NCBI RefSeq assembly: GCF_026212465.1
Contig: NC_080049.1
Coordinates: 6,937,792-7,001,791, forward strand
From: Amaranthus tricolor
Taxonomy: Eukaryota > Streptophyta > Magnoliopsida > Caryophyllales > Amaranthaceae
DNA length: 64,000 bases
Reading direction: 5' to 3'
Numbering within the stretch: position 1 is the first letter of the stretch; every line of letters begins with the position of its first letter. Below the pieces are notes generated by a model that had not been told where the DNA came from, did not search any database, and saw only the letters and a program-made list of their open reading frames with translations. Shown here piece by piece: positions 24,265 to 34,676 of the stretch. A program made the position numbers and the translations under genes.

Positions 24265-27200
24265 TCATAAACAAAAGAAAAAACATACACATAATTCAAA
24301 CTTGGTTGTAGGTAATGAATTTGTTATCATGTCGGCCGGATTCTCCGTAGTGTCAATCTTCTTTAATAACACCCTTTTGTGCTCAACTTCATCCCGGATG
24401 AAATTATATTTAATATCAATGTGCTTTGACCTTCTATGAAATTTTTTTTGATTCCTAGCCAAGTGAATTGCACTTTGACTATCACAATGCACACTTACCT
24501 CACACACCTTATTGCACATTTCACCAACAAGACCTTTAAGCCATTTTGCCTCCTTAAATGATTCGGTCACGGCTATGTACTCCGCTTCGGTTGTTGAAAG
24601 AGCAACCACATCTTGCAAAGATGATTGCCAACTTATCGCCGAACCACCCAAAGTAAACACGAACCCACTTGTGGACTTTCTATTATCTAGATCACCACCA
24701 TAGTCCGAGTCACAAAACTCGGTTAGCTCGCTTGAATTCTTCCCATACATAAGACAAACATTAGAAATATCTTTCAAATACCTCAATAACCATTTTAGTG
24801 CCTCCCAATGTCTCTTCCCCGGATTAGACATATATCTACTCACCAAACTCACCGCATGAGCAATGTCGGGTCTAGAACATACCATAGCATATATAACACT
24901 ACCAACGGCACTAGTGTATGGGATTCTTACCATTTGCTCTTCTTCCGCCTTTGTTTGTGGACACAATTTCTTGGACAATTTGAAATGAGAAGCAAGAGGA
25001 GTAGATACACCTTTAACATCATCCATAGAGAAACGTTGCACAACTTTCTCAATGTACTTCCTTTGACTAAGGTATAGGATACCCTTAGCCCGATTTCTCA
25101 AAATTTCCATCCCAAGAATCTTCTTGGCTTCACCAAGATCCTTCATGTCAAATTCACTTGAAAGCAACTCTTTCAAGTTCTCCACCTTAAACAAAGAACT
25201 ACATGCTACTAGCATGTCATCAACATATAAGAGCAAATATAACAAAGAACCATCTTCAAATTTCTTAAGATAGACACAACTATCATAAGAACTTCTAATA
25301 AAATCATGTGAAATCATAAAGGAATCAAACCTTTTGTACCATTGCCTCGGAGATTGCTTCAACCCATACAATGACCTCTTCAATCTACACACATGATTTT
25401 CCTTACCGGCTACTTCAAAACCTTCCAGTTGCTTCATAAAAATTTCCTCTTCAAGCTTACCGTGAAGAAAAGTCGTTTTTACATCCAATTGATGTAACTC
25501 CAAATCCTCCATCGCCACCAAAGTAAGTAATGCCCTTATAGAAGAGTGTTTTACTACCGGTGAGAAAACTTCATGGAAATCAACACCCTCAATTTGAGAG
25601 TATCCGTTTGCAACTACCCTTGCTTTGTAGATGGGAGGAATGTCACTAGACGGACCCTCCTTCCTCTTGAATATCCACTTGCACCCAACAATTTTCTTTT
25701 TCTTTGGTGCTTCAACGATATTCCAAGTTTCATTCTTTGCAAGAGACTCCATCTCTTGCTTCATAGCTATCAACCACTTGCTTGAGTCTTTTGAGGCCAT
25801 AGCCTCCTTGTACGTACTTGGTTCATGTAACCCTTCGACTTCGCTAGCAATGTTGAGAGCATATACAACATAATCACACTCTTCAATATACCTCCTTGGA
25901 GCCACGATCTTCCTTCTTTGCCTAGTTGTGGACAAAGAAGGAGACCTTTGTTGAACATTATCATCAATTTTATCATCTTCAATATTGGCAGGTTGACCCT
26001 CCACTTGTGCATCATCATTTACATTATTATCAGTGGACTTTTCTATACTAGATACAAGCATGCTATTTTCATCAAAAACAACATCTCTAGAAACAATTAT
26101 TCTCTTTGATTCATTACACCACACCTTATACCCCTTTACACCCACTCCATATCCCATAAAAATACATTTTCTAGCCCTAGGTTCTAACTTACCATCATTT
26201 ACATGAATATAAGCTGGACAACCAAAGATTCTAAGACTAGAATAATTTACCGGAGTGTTGTACCACACTTCTTGTGGCGACTTGAATTTCAAGGCAGTAT
26301 GAGGTGAGCGGTTGATCAAATAACATGCCGTAGCCACCACTTCGCCCCAAAATTGCTTCCCCAAATTTGCTTGTTTTAGCATACACCTAGCCCTCTCCAA
26401 CAACGTTTTATTCATCCTCTCCGCAACGCCATTTTGTTGAGGACGCCCTGCACAAGTTCTATGTCTGACAATGCCTTCATTAGAACAATATTTAAGAAAT
26501 TTATTATCAACAAATTCAAGACCATTATCGGTTCTTAAGGTCTTGATGCTCCTACTGGTCTTTTTCTCAATCATCTTCTTCCATTCCAAGAAGACATCAA
26601 AGACTTCATTCTTTTGTTTTATGAAGTAACACCAAATTTTTCTAGAGAAATCATCAATAAAGGTCAACAAGTAATTACAACCACTAAGGGAGGGCTTTCG
26701 TGAAGGCCCCCACAAATCGGAATGGACGTAGTTTAAAATTCCCTTAGTGTTGTAAATGGCGGGTTTGAAACTAACTCTCTTGTGTTTCCCATAAACACAA
26801 TGTTCACAAAATCCAAGGTTCCCAAATTTCTTCCCATCAAATAAACCTTGTTTAGAGAGTTCAAACATACCTCTTTCTCCCATGTGACCAAGCCTCGAAT
26901 GCCAAAGTTTGGTGTCATCATCGGACATTGTGCTTGTGGAAATATTTGCCGAGCCAAGGATGGTTGAACCTTGAAGAGCATACAAACTCCCATTCAACTT
27001 ACCCTTCATCACAACTAGTGAGCCTCTAGCAACCTTCATGACTCCACCTTCACAAGTGATTCTACACCCGATCTTGTCAAGAGTACCCAAAGATAAGAGA
27101 TTCTTTTTCAAGCCCGGAACATACCTTACATCGATTAAGGTCCTCACAATTCCATCAAACATCTTCACTTTAATGCTCCCAATCCCAACAACCTTACAAA

Positions 27201-27579
27201 TCGTGTTGTTCCCCATGGTAACATTTCCCCCATCAATACATTCAAATGTATGGAAGAAAGTTTTGTTGGGAGTCATGTGGAATGTGCACCCCGAGTCAAG
27301 AATCCATTCATCGTTATCTTTATACTCATGTGTGGCAACTAATACATCACTATCATCACTATCATTCACATAACTAGCCTTTGCATTACTAGTTCCTTCC
27401 CTAGCCTCCTCTTCATTTTTCTTCTTCAACTTCCAACAATCTTTTTTGATGTGGCCCTTAAGCTTGCAATAGTTACAAGTTTTATTTTTATTTAGCCTAA
27501 TAGACTTGGACCTCCCTTTACCCTTGTTTTCTCTCTCACTAGTGGAACCTTTCTCTTGTGACCTCCCTCTCACAAACAA
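24265..27579 (-). CDS. Ty1/copia polyprotein: zinc knuckle, protease, integrase, RT, RNase H
   Basis: A 1104-residue open frame encodes the enzymes that copy the element RNA into DNA and insert it. Visible parts: CCHC knuckle from residue 35 ('CNYCKLKGHIKKDC'); protease active site D95-S-G; integrase zinc region near 227-265 ('LWHSRLGHM', 'CEHC'); integrase catalytic D288, D351, E387; RT with 'YVDD' at 785-788; RNase H acidic residues D957 and E998 ('FCDSDY', 'TTEAEY'), D1033 region 'VHCDSQSA'. The order integrase-before-RT defines copia, and the integrase wording is closest to TNT1-94/Tork elements. All catalytic residues I can place are intact. The gag N-terminus is in another frame just upstream, so translation as one polyprotein would need that shift repaired or bypassed. 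Confidence 0.95.
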   Translation of the reverse strand: MFVRGRSQEKGSTSERENKGKGRSKSIRLNKNKTCNYCKLKGHIKKDCWKLKKKNEEEAREGTSNAKASYVNDSDDSDVLVATHEYKDNDEWILDSGCTFHMTPNKTFFHTFECIDGGNVTMGNNTICKVVGIGSIKVKMFDGIVRTLIDVRYVPGLKKNLLSLGTLDKIGCRITCEGGVMKVARGSLVVMKGKLNGSLYALQGSTILGSANISTSTMSDDDTKLWHSRLGHMGERGMFELSKQGLFDGKKFGNLGFCEHCVYGKHKRVSFKPAIYNTKGILNYVHSDLWGPSRKPSLSGCNYLLTFIDDFSRKIWCYFIKQKNEVFDVFLEWKKMIEKKTSRSIKTLRTDNGLEFVDNKFLKYCSNEGIVRHRTCAGRPQQNGVAERMNKTLLERARCMLKQANLGKQFWGEVVATACYLINRSPHTALKFKSPQEVWYNTPVNYSSLRIFGCPAYIHVNDGKLEPRARKCIFMGYGVGVKGYKVWCNESKRIIVSRDVVFDENSMLVSSIEKSTDNNVNDDAQVEGQPANIEDDKIDDNVQQRSPSLSTTRQRRKIVAPRRYIEECDYVVYALNIASEVEGLHEPSTYKEAMASKDSSKWLIAMKQEMESLAKNETWNIVEAPKKKKIVGCKWIFKRKEGPSSDIPPIYKARVVANGYSQIEGVDFHEVFSPVVKHSSIRALLTLVAMEDLELHQLDVKTTFLHGKLEEEIFMKQLEGFEVAGKENHVCRLKRSLYGLKQSPRQWYKRFDSFMISHDFIRSSYDSCVYLKKFEDGSLLYLLLYVDDMLVACSSLFKVENLKELLSSEFDMKDLGEAKKILGMEILRNRAKGILYLSQRKYIEKVVQRFSMDDVKGVSTPLASHFKLSKKLCPQTKAEEEQMVRIPYTSAVGSVIYAMVCSRPDIAHAVSLVSRYMSNPGKRHWEALKWLLRYLKDISNVCLMYGKNSSELTEFCDSDYGGDLDNRKSTSGFVFTLGGSAISWQSSLQDVVALSTTEAEYIAVTESFKEAKWLKGLVGEMCNKVCEVSVHCDSQSAIHLARNQKKFHRRSKHIDIKYNFIRDEVEHKRVLLKKIDTTENPADMITNSLPTTKFELCVCFFFCL

Positions 27580-28181
27580 CCCATCACTAACATTACTTTG
27601 TGTGATAATTGTGAATCGATAAGATCCCTTTGTGTCAAGGCATTCTTCACATCATCACTACTCAAATTATCTCTACCATAGAGTAGAGTTTCTCTAAAAT
27701 TTTTGTAAGAAGGGGGTAGAGAACATAAGAGGTAAATTGCCAAGTCTTCATCATCAAGCTTGACATCAATATTTTGCAAATCCATAACAATGGAATAAAA
27801 TTCATCTAAGTGAGGTTTCAAGGATTTACCTTCCTCCAAGCGTAGATCGTAGAGTCTACTTTTCAAAAGTACCCTATTGGTAACACTCTTGGCCATATAG
27901 AGTGATTCCAACTTCTCCCATATACCCTTGGTTGTTGTTTCTTTAACAACCTCTCTTAGAACTTCGTTGGAAAGGCATAATTGAATTGCCGACAACGCCT
28001 TTGAGTCTATCTCTTCCCACCTAGATGCGGTCATTCCTTCCGGCATCTTATCTACACCATCAATGGCCTTATGCACACCATTTTGGATTAAAATGGCTCT
28101 CATTTTGACTTGCCATAAGCCAAAATTTATATTTTTATCAAACTTCTCTATGTCAAGTTTCATTGTAGTCATGTTTCTCAA
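27570..28181 (-). CDS. Ty1/copia gag N-terminal part, separated from pol by a frameshift
   Basis: This 203-residue frame is the capsid part of the copia polyprotein (UBN2/gag type), with 'NINFGLWQVKMRAILIQNG', 'ALSAIQLCLSNEVL', 'LESLYMAKSV' and 'LLCSLPPSYKNF'. The second ATG ('MTTMKLDIEKF', about 28169) is the likely start. It ends 'SHKVMLVMGCL' plus stop. The next frame over 27570-27605 continues as 'TQSNVSDGLF' into the polyprotein, so a single-base shift has split one frame into two. It lies directly downstream of the primer-binding site. Confidence 0.9.
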   Translation of the reverse strand: MRNMTTMKLDIEKFDKNINFGLWQVKMRAILIQNGVHKAIDGVDKMPEGMTASRWEEIDSKALSAIQLCLSNEVLREVVKETTTKGIWEKLESLYMAKSVTNRVLLKSRLYDLRLEEGKSLKPHLDEFYSIVMDLQNIDVKLDDEDLAIYLLCSLPPSYKNFRETLLYGRDNLSSDDVKNALTQRDLIDSQLSHKVMLVMGCL

Positions 28182-28216
28182 ATAACAATTTCTTAAAACA
28201 CCGTAAAATCAACTTG

Positions 28217-28228
28217 GCTCTGATACCA
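28217..28228 (-). other. Primer-binding site of the copia element
   Basis: On the minus strand this reads TGGTATCAGAGC, complementary to initiator-methionine tRNA, two bases from the 5' LTR. Confidence 0.9.
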
Positions 28229-28230
28229 AT

Positions 28231-28957
28231 TGAAAAATGTTTGCTAAAACCGTTACGATGATAAGAACAATTCAAACAACAATGAACAAAACAATGTTTG
28301 ACAATGTAAACAAAACAAAAAAAAACACAAGGATTTAAGGAGGTTCACCCAATGATGGCTACGTCCTCCGTGGTGTGTAGTTTCTGTTTATATTATATCA
28401 AAAGAGTATAAACAACACTTCTAAATGAAGAATTACAATTGAGTAAGAGATAAAAAATAAAAGGCTATGTGTTTGGCTTAGGGGTTGTGTTTGATGTGTG
28501 AGTATGAGAGCTCTATATATATTACTAGATACAAGAATATCAATAGCTCACTTCAATACATAGTTAATATTGAGTAATGAATAATATGAAATAACTCCAA
28601 GAATTTGAAAGGACGAAAATCAGCATCTCATGTACATCAGAGGATCCGCTCGACCGGAACAAGGAGCTTGCTCGGTCGAGCGAGCATCAGTTACATTCTG
28701 GAGCATTCTGTCTGACCGCTCGACCCACCAATATGGCTCGCTCGGTCGAGCGACCTCTCTGCTTCCTCTGTCAGAATTCTGATCGAGCTACAATAAATCA
28801 AACCCTTTCTACTTCTTCATTAATCTTCATTAACACTCATAATTCTTCATGAATACTCTCCACATAATTATACCCATATGGATTCCATAAACCAAGAGTC
28901 ACACACATGAATACACACTTTAAATGTGCACTCAAGTCACACATACCATTCATAACA
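28231..28957 (-). repeat. 5' LTR (promoter LTR) of the copia element
   Basis: Starts TGAAAAATGTTTGC and ends CATAACA on the plus strand, a close match to the 3' LTR. In this orientation it would carry the element promoter. The GC-rich 'TCGGTCGAGCGAGC' motifs (28650-28750) stand out against AT-rich surroundings. Confidence 0.95.
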
Positions 28958-28962
28958 ATTAC

Positions 28963-30096
28963 TATAGGGAGATGTGGTATTAGGTGGTAATGAAAATTTG
29001 TAAACAAAATTTTTTTTTTATCAAAGTTTCAAGACCATAAGAATGATATGAAACTTTTGATGAAATTTATAAATCATTCCCATTACCATCTTTTATACCA
29101 ATAACCAAACGGATCATTAGAGTTCATCATCTTAATGCTAAAAAAACAGCAAGCATAATGCAAGTATACCACCACAATTTAACTTTTTACCAGGGGCGAA
29201 CCTAATAGCCTTCAGTGCCCATAAGTAACCTCACTGACTTCTAAAAAAAAATTAATACTGTTACCACGAGGAATCAAAATTACGACCTGTGCGCCTCAAA
29301 GCACTACTAGCGCTCGCTGCCAACTGAAACACCATATACTTTTGAGTTATTGTCAAAATCGGCTTAATTTAACGTCTGTTTTGTACAAAAACTATAAATA
29401 CCCAACACTCCCACCCTCCCAACACTATTCACGAATTCTTCATTATTCAATTGCACAATCCCTAGTATTATATTAGGGCATATTCGAATCGCCAACCACC
29501 TGTCCACCACTGTGCCGTCAGCTATGGGCCTGCCGCAAATTATATTCAACTTTAATCAAAGGTGTGATTTTTTTTATTTTAATCCAATTTTGCAAATTAT
29601 AGTCAACTATGAATCTATGATAATATATCTTGATAAATTGATTATCGTTCTTGACTAATTTAAATTATTATCAATTTTTTAAATAAGTTGTACATATGTT
29701 CTTGATTAACTATTTGGTTATTTTTAAGTATGTTGTTAATTAGTTGATTCTTGTAAATTGTTATTTTTATTGAAAATCTTAAAGAAGTGAATTATTTTTT
29801 ATAGAAATTTCAATTAATAATTGTTAATTAGTGATATATAATTGTTTAATATATAGAGATTAAAGGGTCATTCATGGAAAAATACTTCAAAAAAACAAAA
29901 AAGATTCACATGAACCATCTCCTTCCTAACAATAAAAAGTTGGAGCAAACGATGACATAAATATTTCTGGAAGAGTTAATGGTTCATTTAGTCCACAATC
30001 TTCTAAGCGAATTAGAGTTGATTGAATACACTCAAAAGAGATCCAACAGAGAGACAACAAATTTTGTAGTGTTCCCAATGATTTTATTATTCGTCG

Positions 30097-30173
<77 letters not shown>

Positions 30174-30305
30174 CTTGGTGAAGATTGACATAAAGTAAAT
30201 AAATAATAGTTATTATAAAAAAAATTTAACAGCTCCTGGTTCTCCACCGTGCTCTTCAACCTAAAACCAATACATGATAGTTATTATAGTGATATTGTAA
30301 CAATT
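28963..30305. other. Non-coding repetitive DNA, including a decayed hAT-like end
   Basis: 29000-29110 resembles the other side of the sequence at 23330-23460 into which the copia element inserted. At about 29192 'CAGGGGCGAACCTAATAGCC' resembles the end of a non-autonomous hAT family common in plants, without a visible partner end. The rest is AT-rich with no credible gene. Confidence 0.4.
30100..30171. repeat. (TA)n microsatellite
   Basis: About 72 bp of uninterrupted TA. Confidence 0.97.
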
Positions 30306-30316
30306 AGAAAAAATAA

Positions 30317-30559
30317 TCAATCAGTTTGTAGTATGTCACGTTTAATTGCATATATATGTTCTAAAGCCACCATTGATCTTGCAATCTTTCCCATATCAGA
30401 GTATTTCTATCAACGAATATAAATTAATATTTTAAATTAATAAGCTGATGACTTCATGTACAAAAAATAAACGAGTAAAACATCATTAAGAAAAAAGTAA
30501 ATAAAAAATATTACCTTAAACTTATCAGTGACACATAAGTGAACAAACTCATGCACCAT
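30317..30559 (-). pseudogene. Two-exon coding-like fragment beside CACTA copy 2
   Basis: On the minus strand, 30515-30559 reads 'MVHEFVHLCVTDKFK' and ends at AAG|GTAA, a good splice donor. After a 108-bp AT-rich gap an AG acceptor at 30407-30408 opens 30317-30406, read in the same phase as 'KYSDMGKIARSMVALEHIYA...' and closed by TGA. Two short open exons joining in phase across canonical borders argue for a real gene origin. A third open piece ('EEHGGEPGA') lies near 30230-30250. The family is not recognised. It may be a captured host gene fragment or part of an element gene. Confidence 0.4.
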
Positions 30560-31290
30560 AGATCAAGCTCCTAGAATACAATCAAGGCCTAAGGGCCACA
30601 TGATCAGGGACATGTCAAACGATTAAAACCAAATGTGGTAATTGATAAAACACTCAAAGTATATATCAATGCTTGTTGGTGAAGCTAATGTGTTGGATAA
30701 TGTGTGGTAATGCTTCAGATTGACCACTTAAGTATAGGGTTGTCAAACAGATCGGGTTGAGTTATTTTCAAGTTTGGGTCATATATAAATGGATTAATAG
30801 ACTCTTAACCTGAACCTGACCTGTTTACTTAAATGGGTCAGAAATTAAAACCCCGACCTGATCTGTAGCAGGTCGGATCAACCTGCTAAATACCCAATTA
30901 ACCTGCTTTTTTTTGTTTGATTTTATTTGGGTTTTTAAGGTCATTTGACCTATATATTTCAGGTCATTTAACCCATATATTCTGGGTCATGTGACCCATT
31001 TATTCAATTCATTATATCATTTATAATTCTAAATTTAAAAACTAAATAGTAAATACATAAACTAATACATTGCCATTCACATTTCATAATATATATGCTT
31101 CAAAGTTCAACTAATACATTTCATATTCTGGGTCATGTGACCAACTTTTTTCAATTCATTATATCCTTCTTAATTCTTATTGATTGTGTCCTTACTCTTA
31201 ACCTCCACAAGATCTTCTTCTGAGTAAACTTTAATATGTTCAGGTTCAATGATATCAAATACCTAAAAAAAAAAACATTTAAACTCCTAA

Positions 31291-32781
31291 GAGCATCAAT
31301 AATGATGATCTAATTCAAGGTCACATGACCAAACTATAAGGAAAATTAATAATAATGGTAATCTAATATTAGGTGGGTTGGAGAAAAGGTTGGGTAAAAT
31401 GGTCTTCAAGTGACCCATTCTGGTGAACGGTCACCCCATTTTTTTTCAAAATTTTTTGCCACATGTCGCGTTTTCATTGGTCGTTGAAAATTGACATTCA
31501 TGTCCCCTGCATGCCTCTGACATGCGTGCAGCAGCAAGCCAGTTGGCGGCTTTTGATTGGGTGCAAAATAATACCCGTTTTTTGCCTTTAACGGCTATTT
31601 TCGTATTTAAATAATTTTTAAAAAAAAAATTATACCAAAGGTCATATATTTTCGAGATCTTTAAAATGAGACCTATATTGATACCATTTTCACATAATTT
31701 TATATTTACTTATTTTCTTCTTATATTTCTTTTTTTTTTGTTAAAAAATACCAAATTAATCATTTCAAAAATCCCCAAAAAAATATGGATTCAATAACCC
31801 AAATTATGGAAGAAATCCAAGTAAGAAAAAACCAAGAAAAAAATCAATACGGCATGCCTTACTATCTCACTGATGGCATTTATCCTAAATGGGCTACTTT
31901 TATTAAGTCTATTACTGAACCACAAATAGCAAAAGCAAGGTCATTTGCCCAACATCAAGAAGCAGCAAGAAAGGATGTGGAGCGAGCATTTGAAATGTTG
32001 CAATCTCGATTTGTAATAATTAAAAAGCCCTCACTAGCTTGGGATGAAGAACGACTCTCCGATATAATTACTTCTTGTATAATTATGCATAATATGATAG
32101 TGGAAGATGAAAGAGATACATATACACACTAAGTTGATGGTAGAGAGTTCATGGGAGATCGTCCAAAAGGTCAATCGGAAGGTACAAGTGGATTAAATGA
32201 TGACTTTGAGTATTACACAGATAGAATTGTTGATATCAACCGATACTTGGCAAATAAGGATGATGTTGAAGATCGACAAACATATTTATCCTTAAAAGAT
32301 GACTTGGTTGAAAATATCTGGCAAAAGTTTGGAGGGAACCGCAATTAATGTATCATTTAAAATTTTAGTTTTTTAATTTGTGTATTTATTTTATGTATGC
32401 GCGTTGTAATCTTTATTTCAAGTTAACGAATTTTCCTTAATTATTATTAATGTCTATATTTATATTTATTAAAAAATATTAGTTTTATTAAAAGAATATT
32501 TTTTTTTTAATTATAAAATTGTAGATCTATTTTAATCAAATAAAAAATTATATTAACTTTGTACATGAAAATATTATTATAAAAAAATAAAGATGAATGT
32601 TAGATAAATTAAGGGAGAGAAATTATGGTGGGGTAGAAAAAAAGTAAGAAAGAGAGGATGATGACCTTTTAAAAGAGGTCATTGTTAATAAAATTAGGTT
32701 GAAAGATGAACTTTTAGGTGAGAGAAAAGTTGTGAAATAGTAAACCTTTTTTTTGGGTCATGAATTAGGATGCTGATGCTC
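31291..32781 (+). mobile_element. PIF/Harbinger element with TAA target duplication, nested in the hAT element
   Basis: Ends GAGCATCAATAATG and (inverted) GAGCATCAGCATCC, then 'CTAATTCA' shared on both sides. TAA flanks both ends (31288-31290 and 32782-32784), the 3-bp TWA-type duplication of this superfamily. It carries a shortened transposase gene and is 1491 bp long. Confidence 0.93.
31785..32348 (+). pseudogene. PIF/Harbinger transposase, internally deleted, one in-frame stop
   Basis: The frame reads 'YYLTDGIYPKWATFIKSI', 'KDVERAFEMLQSRFVII', 'IITSCIIMHNMIVEDERD', which is the C-terminal half of the plant HARBI1/ALP1-type DDE nuclease. A stop at 32130-32132 breaks it, then the same frame continues for 72 codons to 32348 with a hydrophilic tail. 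The first 25 residues look like the protein N-terminus fused directly to the C-terminal half, so the DNA-binding part and the first catalytic aspartates are missing. It cannot catalyse transposition. The last catalytic acid region ('DVERAF') is kept. Confidence 0.85.
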
Positions 32782-33539
32782 TAACCAACACGTAAGAACA
32801 ATCATATAAGAACAATGAATATGAAAATAAGAACACGAAAAAATCAAAGAAAATATGAATCACAAAAAAAAATAAGAGAAAAAGAAGATGATTGTATACA
32901 TTTGGCATTGAGGTAGTGAAGATTTCAGATTGAAGGGTTGATGAAAAATGAAGAGGAAACGACACCTTTTGAATCCAGAATTTGATTTTGGTTTAGGGTT
33001 TTTTAATAGGGTTAGGACATGAGAATGCCATACATATATACTACATGAAACGGGTAGGATATTTTAATAAAGTTAGGGTTTGGATTTTCTGATGTTGGGC
33101 CTTTATTTGTTGCGCTCTTTAGGTTAAATATTAAATTGGTTAATATCAGATAATATGGGTCGACCTGACCTGAATCGACCCATTTAATAAATGGGTTATA
33201 CAGGTTTTTTTCGGGTTTAAATATTCAACCTGAACCTAACCCATTTAATAAACAGATCAGGTCGAGTTGACCCATTTAATTAATTGGGTCAAAAATCTAA
33301 ACCCAAACTCGCTAATTTTGGGTCGGTTTCAGATCATGTTAGCGGGTCGGGTCAGCTTTTACCAGGCCTACTTAAGTAGATGTAACGTGAGAAATTCTTA
33401 ATGAATTTTTTAAATGTTGATGAATGTTATAAAATTCACTTTATATAGATTTAACTGTGAAGTTAGTTGTAAAAATATTATCCTAGAGAAGCAACAGAAG
33501 CAACTACTATCGTATGATATTAATAAATATTTTTTGTAA

Positions 33540-34017
33540 TTATTAGTTGGTTGGACATGAACCAGAGAAAGCGATTAATCAAGTAATCAGACTAATTAAG
33601 GAGAATCTTGATTCGATTAGAAGATTCATTCTAGGAGAAAAAAAAAGAAAGGACATGTCACTTTGTTTTTAGCTGGGATGGTAAATGATTCTTCACTTTT
33701 TCATTTTCATCGAAATAAATTATTTTAACTTGATTATTAAATCTTTTTTTTCCTGCAGTAGGCAATGAACGAGTGCAACAATCGAGTTAATGTAGAGATG
33801 TTAGACAAATTGCTAAAGATCAAATTACAGAAAATGGTAAAACAAGTAAGTTTCATCCGTATAATATATATTATTATAGGGTTTAAATAGTTTTACCTTA
33901 TAAGGTCTTCATTGTAATGACACTTACAAATTCTAATATTTACTTGTTTAGGTTGCTATTAAGGATCATATTCAACCGTCACAAGCTCCAAACGCAAGCA
34001 TAGAAAAAAACTTGTAA
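33540..34017 (+). pseudogene. CACTA element-encoded protein, last three exons (copy 2)
   Basis: Plus-strand exons parallel to copy 1: 'GHEPEKAINQVIRLIKENLD...' (about 33555-33665); 'AMNECNNRVNVEMLDKLLKI...' from an AG acceptor at 33757-33758 to a GTAAG donor at 33846; and 'VAIKDHIQPSQAPNASIEKN' from an AG acceptor at 33950-33951 to a stop at 34017. Copy 1 encodes nearly the same residues, and their conservation against diverged introns supports a coding origin. The upstream exons are separated by the hAT insertion. Confidence 0.6.
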
Positions 34018-34676
34018 AAGATATGTTTTATATTGGTTTTTAGCATTGGTTATCTTTTTGAACTATATTGAACTTTTTGTACTTTCACAACAGAAAAATG
34101 TAGTTTTTTAAAAATATTTTTAGGACGTTTTGTTTTTGTTATTTTGTTTGGAACGTCAGCATTTGACTATCTTTTGTAACCAGCTGCTATATGGTGTACT
34201 ACTACTGCAATTACTGTCGTTTTATCCACTATTGGTGATGTTATATTCTTGTTTAGTAGGTAATCAAGGGCACAAAAACCCTTTATGAAAGGAGGGTCTT
34301 ATTTCCATACAAATGATTTCAGTGTCTTTGGTTGGCTTCCTGGGTTTTATGTTGAGTTGCATGGCTTGGCTTTTCTAGGTTGATGGTTTCAATGATGATG
34401 ATGACGATAAGAACAATAATAATTAAACATAAATAAAAATAAATTTATTGCTAAAGGAAAAAAATGTACTCGCTTATAAGCGAGTAGATGCACTTATAAA
34501 TGTGGCTGGAGGTACATTTCGCCACGCTATAAGCGTAATTCAAGCTAAAATTAGTGTGGCAAATATAAACGTCCCACCACTTTTTTAGTGTGGGGAAATA
34601 TTTTAAGCACACATACATGTGTGGGCACTTGGATTTTTAAGCGTGGATACACGCAACATTTTTTATAGTGCAATTT

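Larger units (their letters stand above)
23463..28957 (-). mobile_element. Complete Ty1/copia retrotransposon (Tork/TNT1-94-like)
   Basis: Two LTRs (23463-24213 and 28231-28957) flank a gag-pol region on the minus strand. The target duplication ATTAC is identical on both sides (23458-23462 and 28958-28962). Primer-binding site and polypurine tract are in place, and domain order is gag, protease, integrase, RT, RNase H. The LTRs have a small indel and scattered substitutions, so it is fairly young but not brand new. A frameshift separates gag from pol. It sits at the outer edge of CACTA copy 1. Confidence 0.97.
30735..33370. mobile_element. Non-autonomous hAT element with exact 8-bp target duplication
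   Basis: Flanked by CTTAAGTA at 30727-30734 and 33371-33378, identical, and by hAT-like ends TAGGGTTGTC and (inverted) TAGGCCTGGT. Copy 1 shows the site without the insertion. 'GACCCATTTAAT' and 'GGGTCATTTGACC' repeats fill both arms, the usual subterminal pattern of such elements. Without the nested Harbinger element it is about 1.1 kb and has no transposase. Confidence 0.93.
30570..34670 (+). mobile_element. CACTA-type element, copy 2 (plus), interrupted by hAT
   Basis: It matches the reverse complement of 21526-22340 and other blocks of copy 1. The right end is the inverted terminus ...TTTTTTATAGTG at 34670, preceded by subterminal repeats such as 'AAGCGTGG', 'AGTGTGG' and 'CTTATAAGCGAGTA' (34465-34660). 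The left CACTA end was not found, and homology to copy 1 begins near 30570. Element sequence is continuous if the insertion at 30735-33370 is removed. The protein it encodes is broken. Confidence 0.8.

Noticed and set aside
24512..27373. Several plus-strand frames of 60-110 codons
   Set aside because: Antisense or shifted shadows of the copia polyprotein.
29364..29549. 61-codon minus frame
   Set aside because: Too short, no domain, and lies in decayed repetitive DNA.
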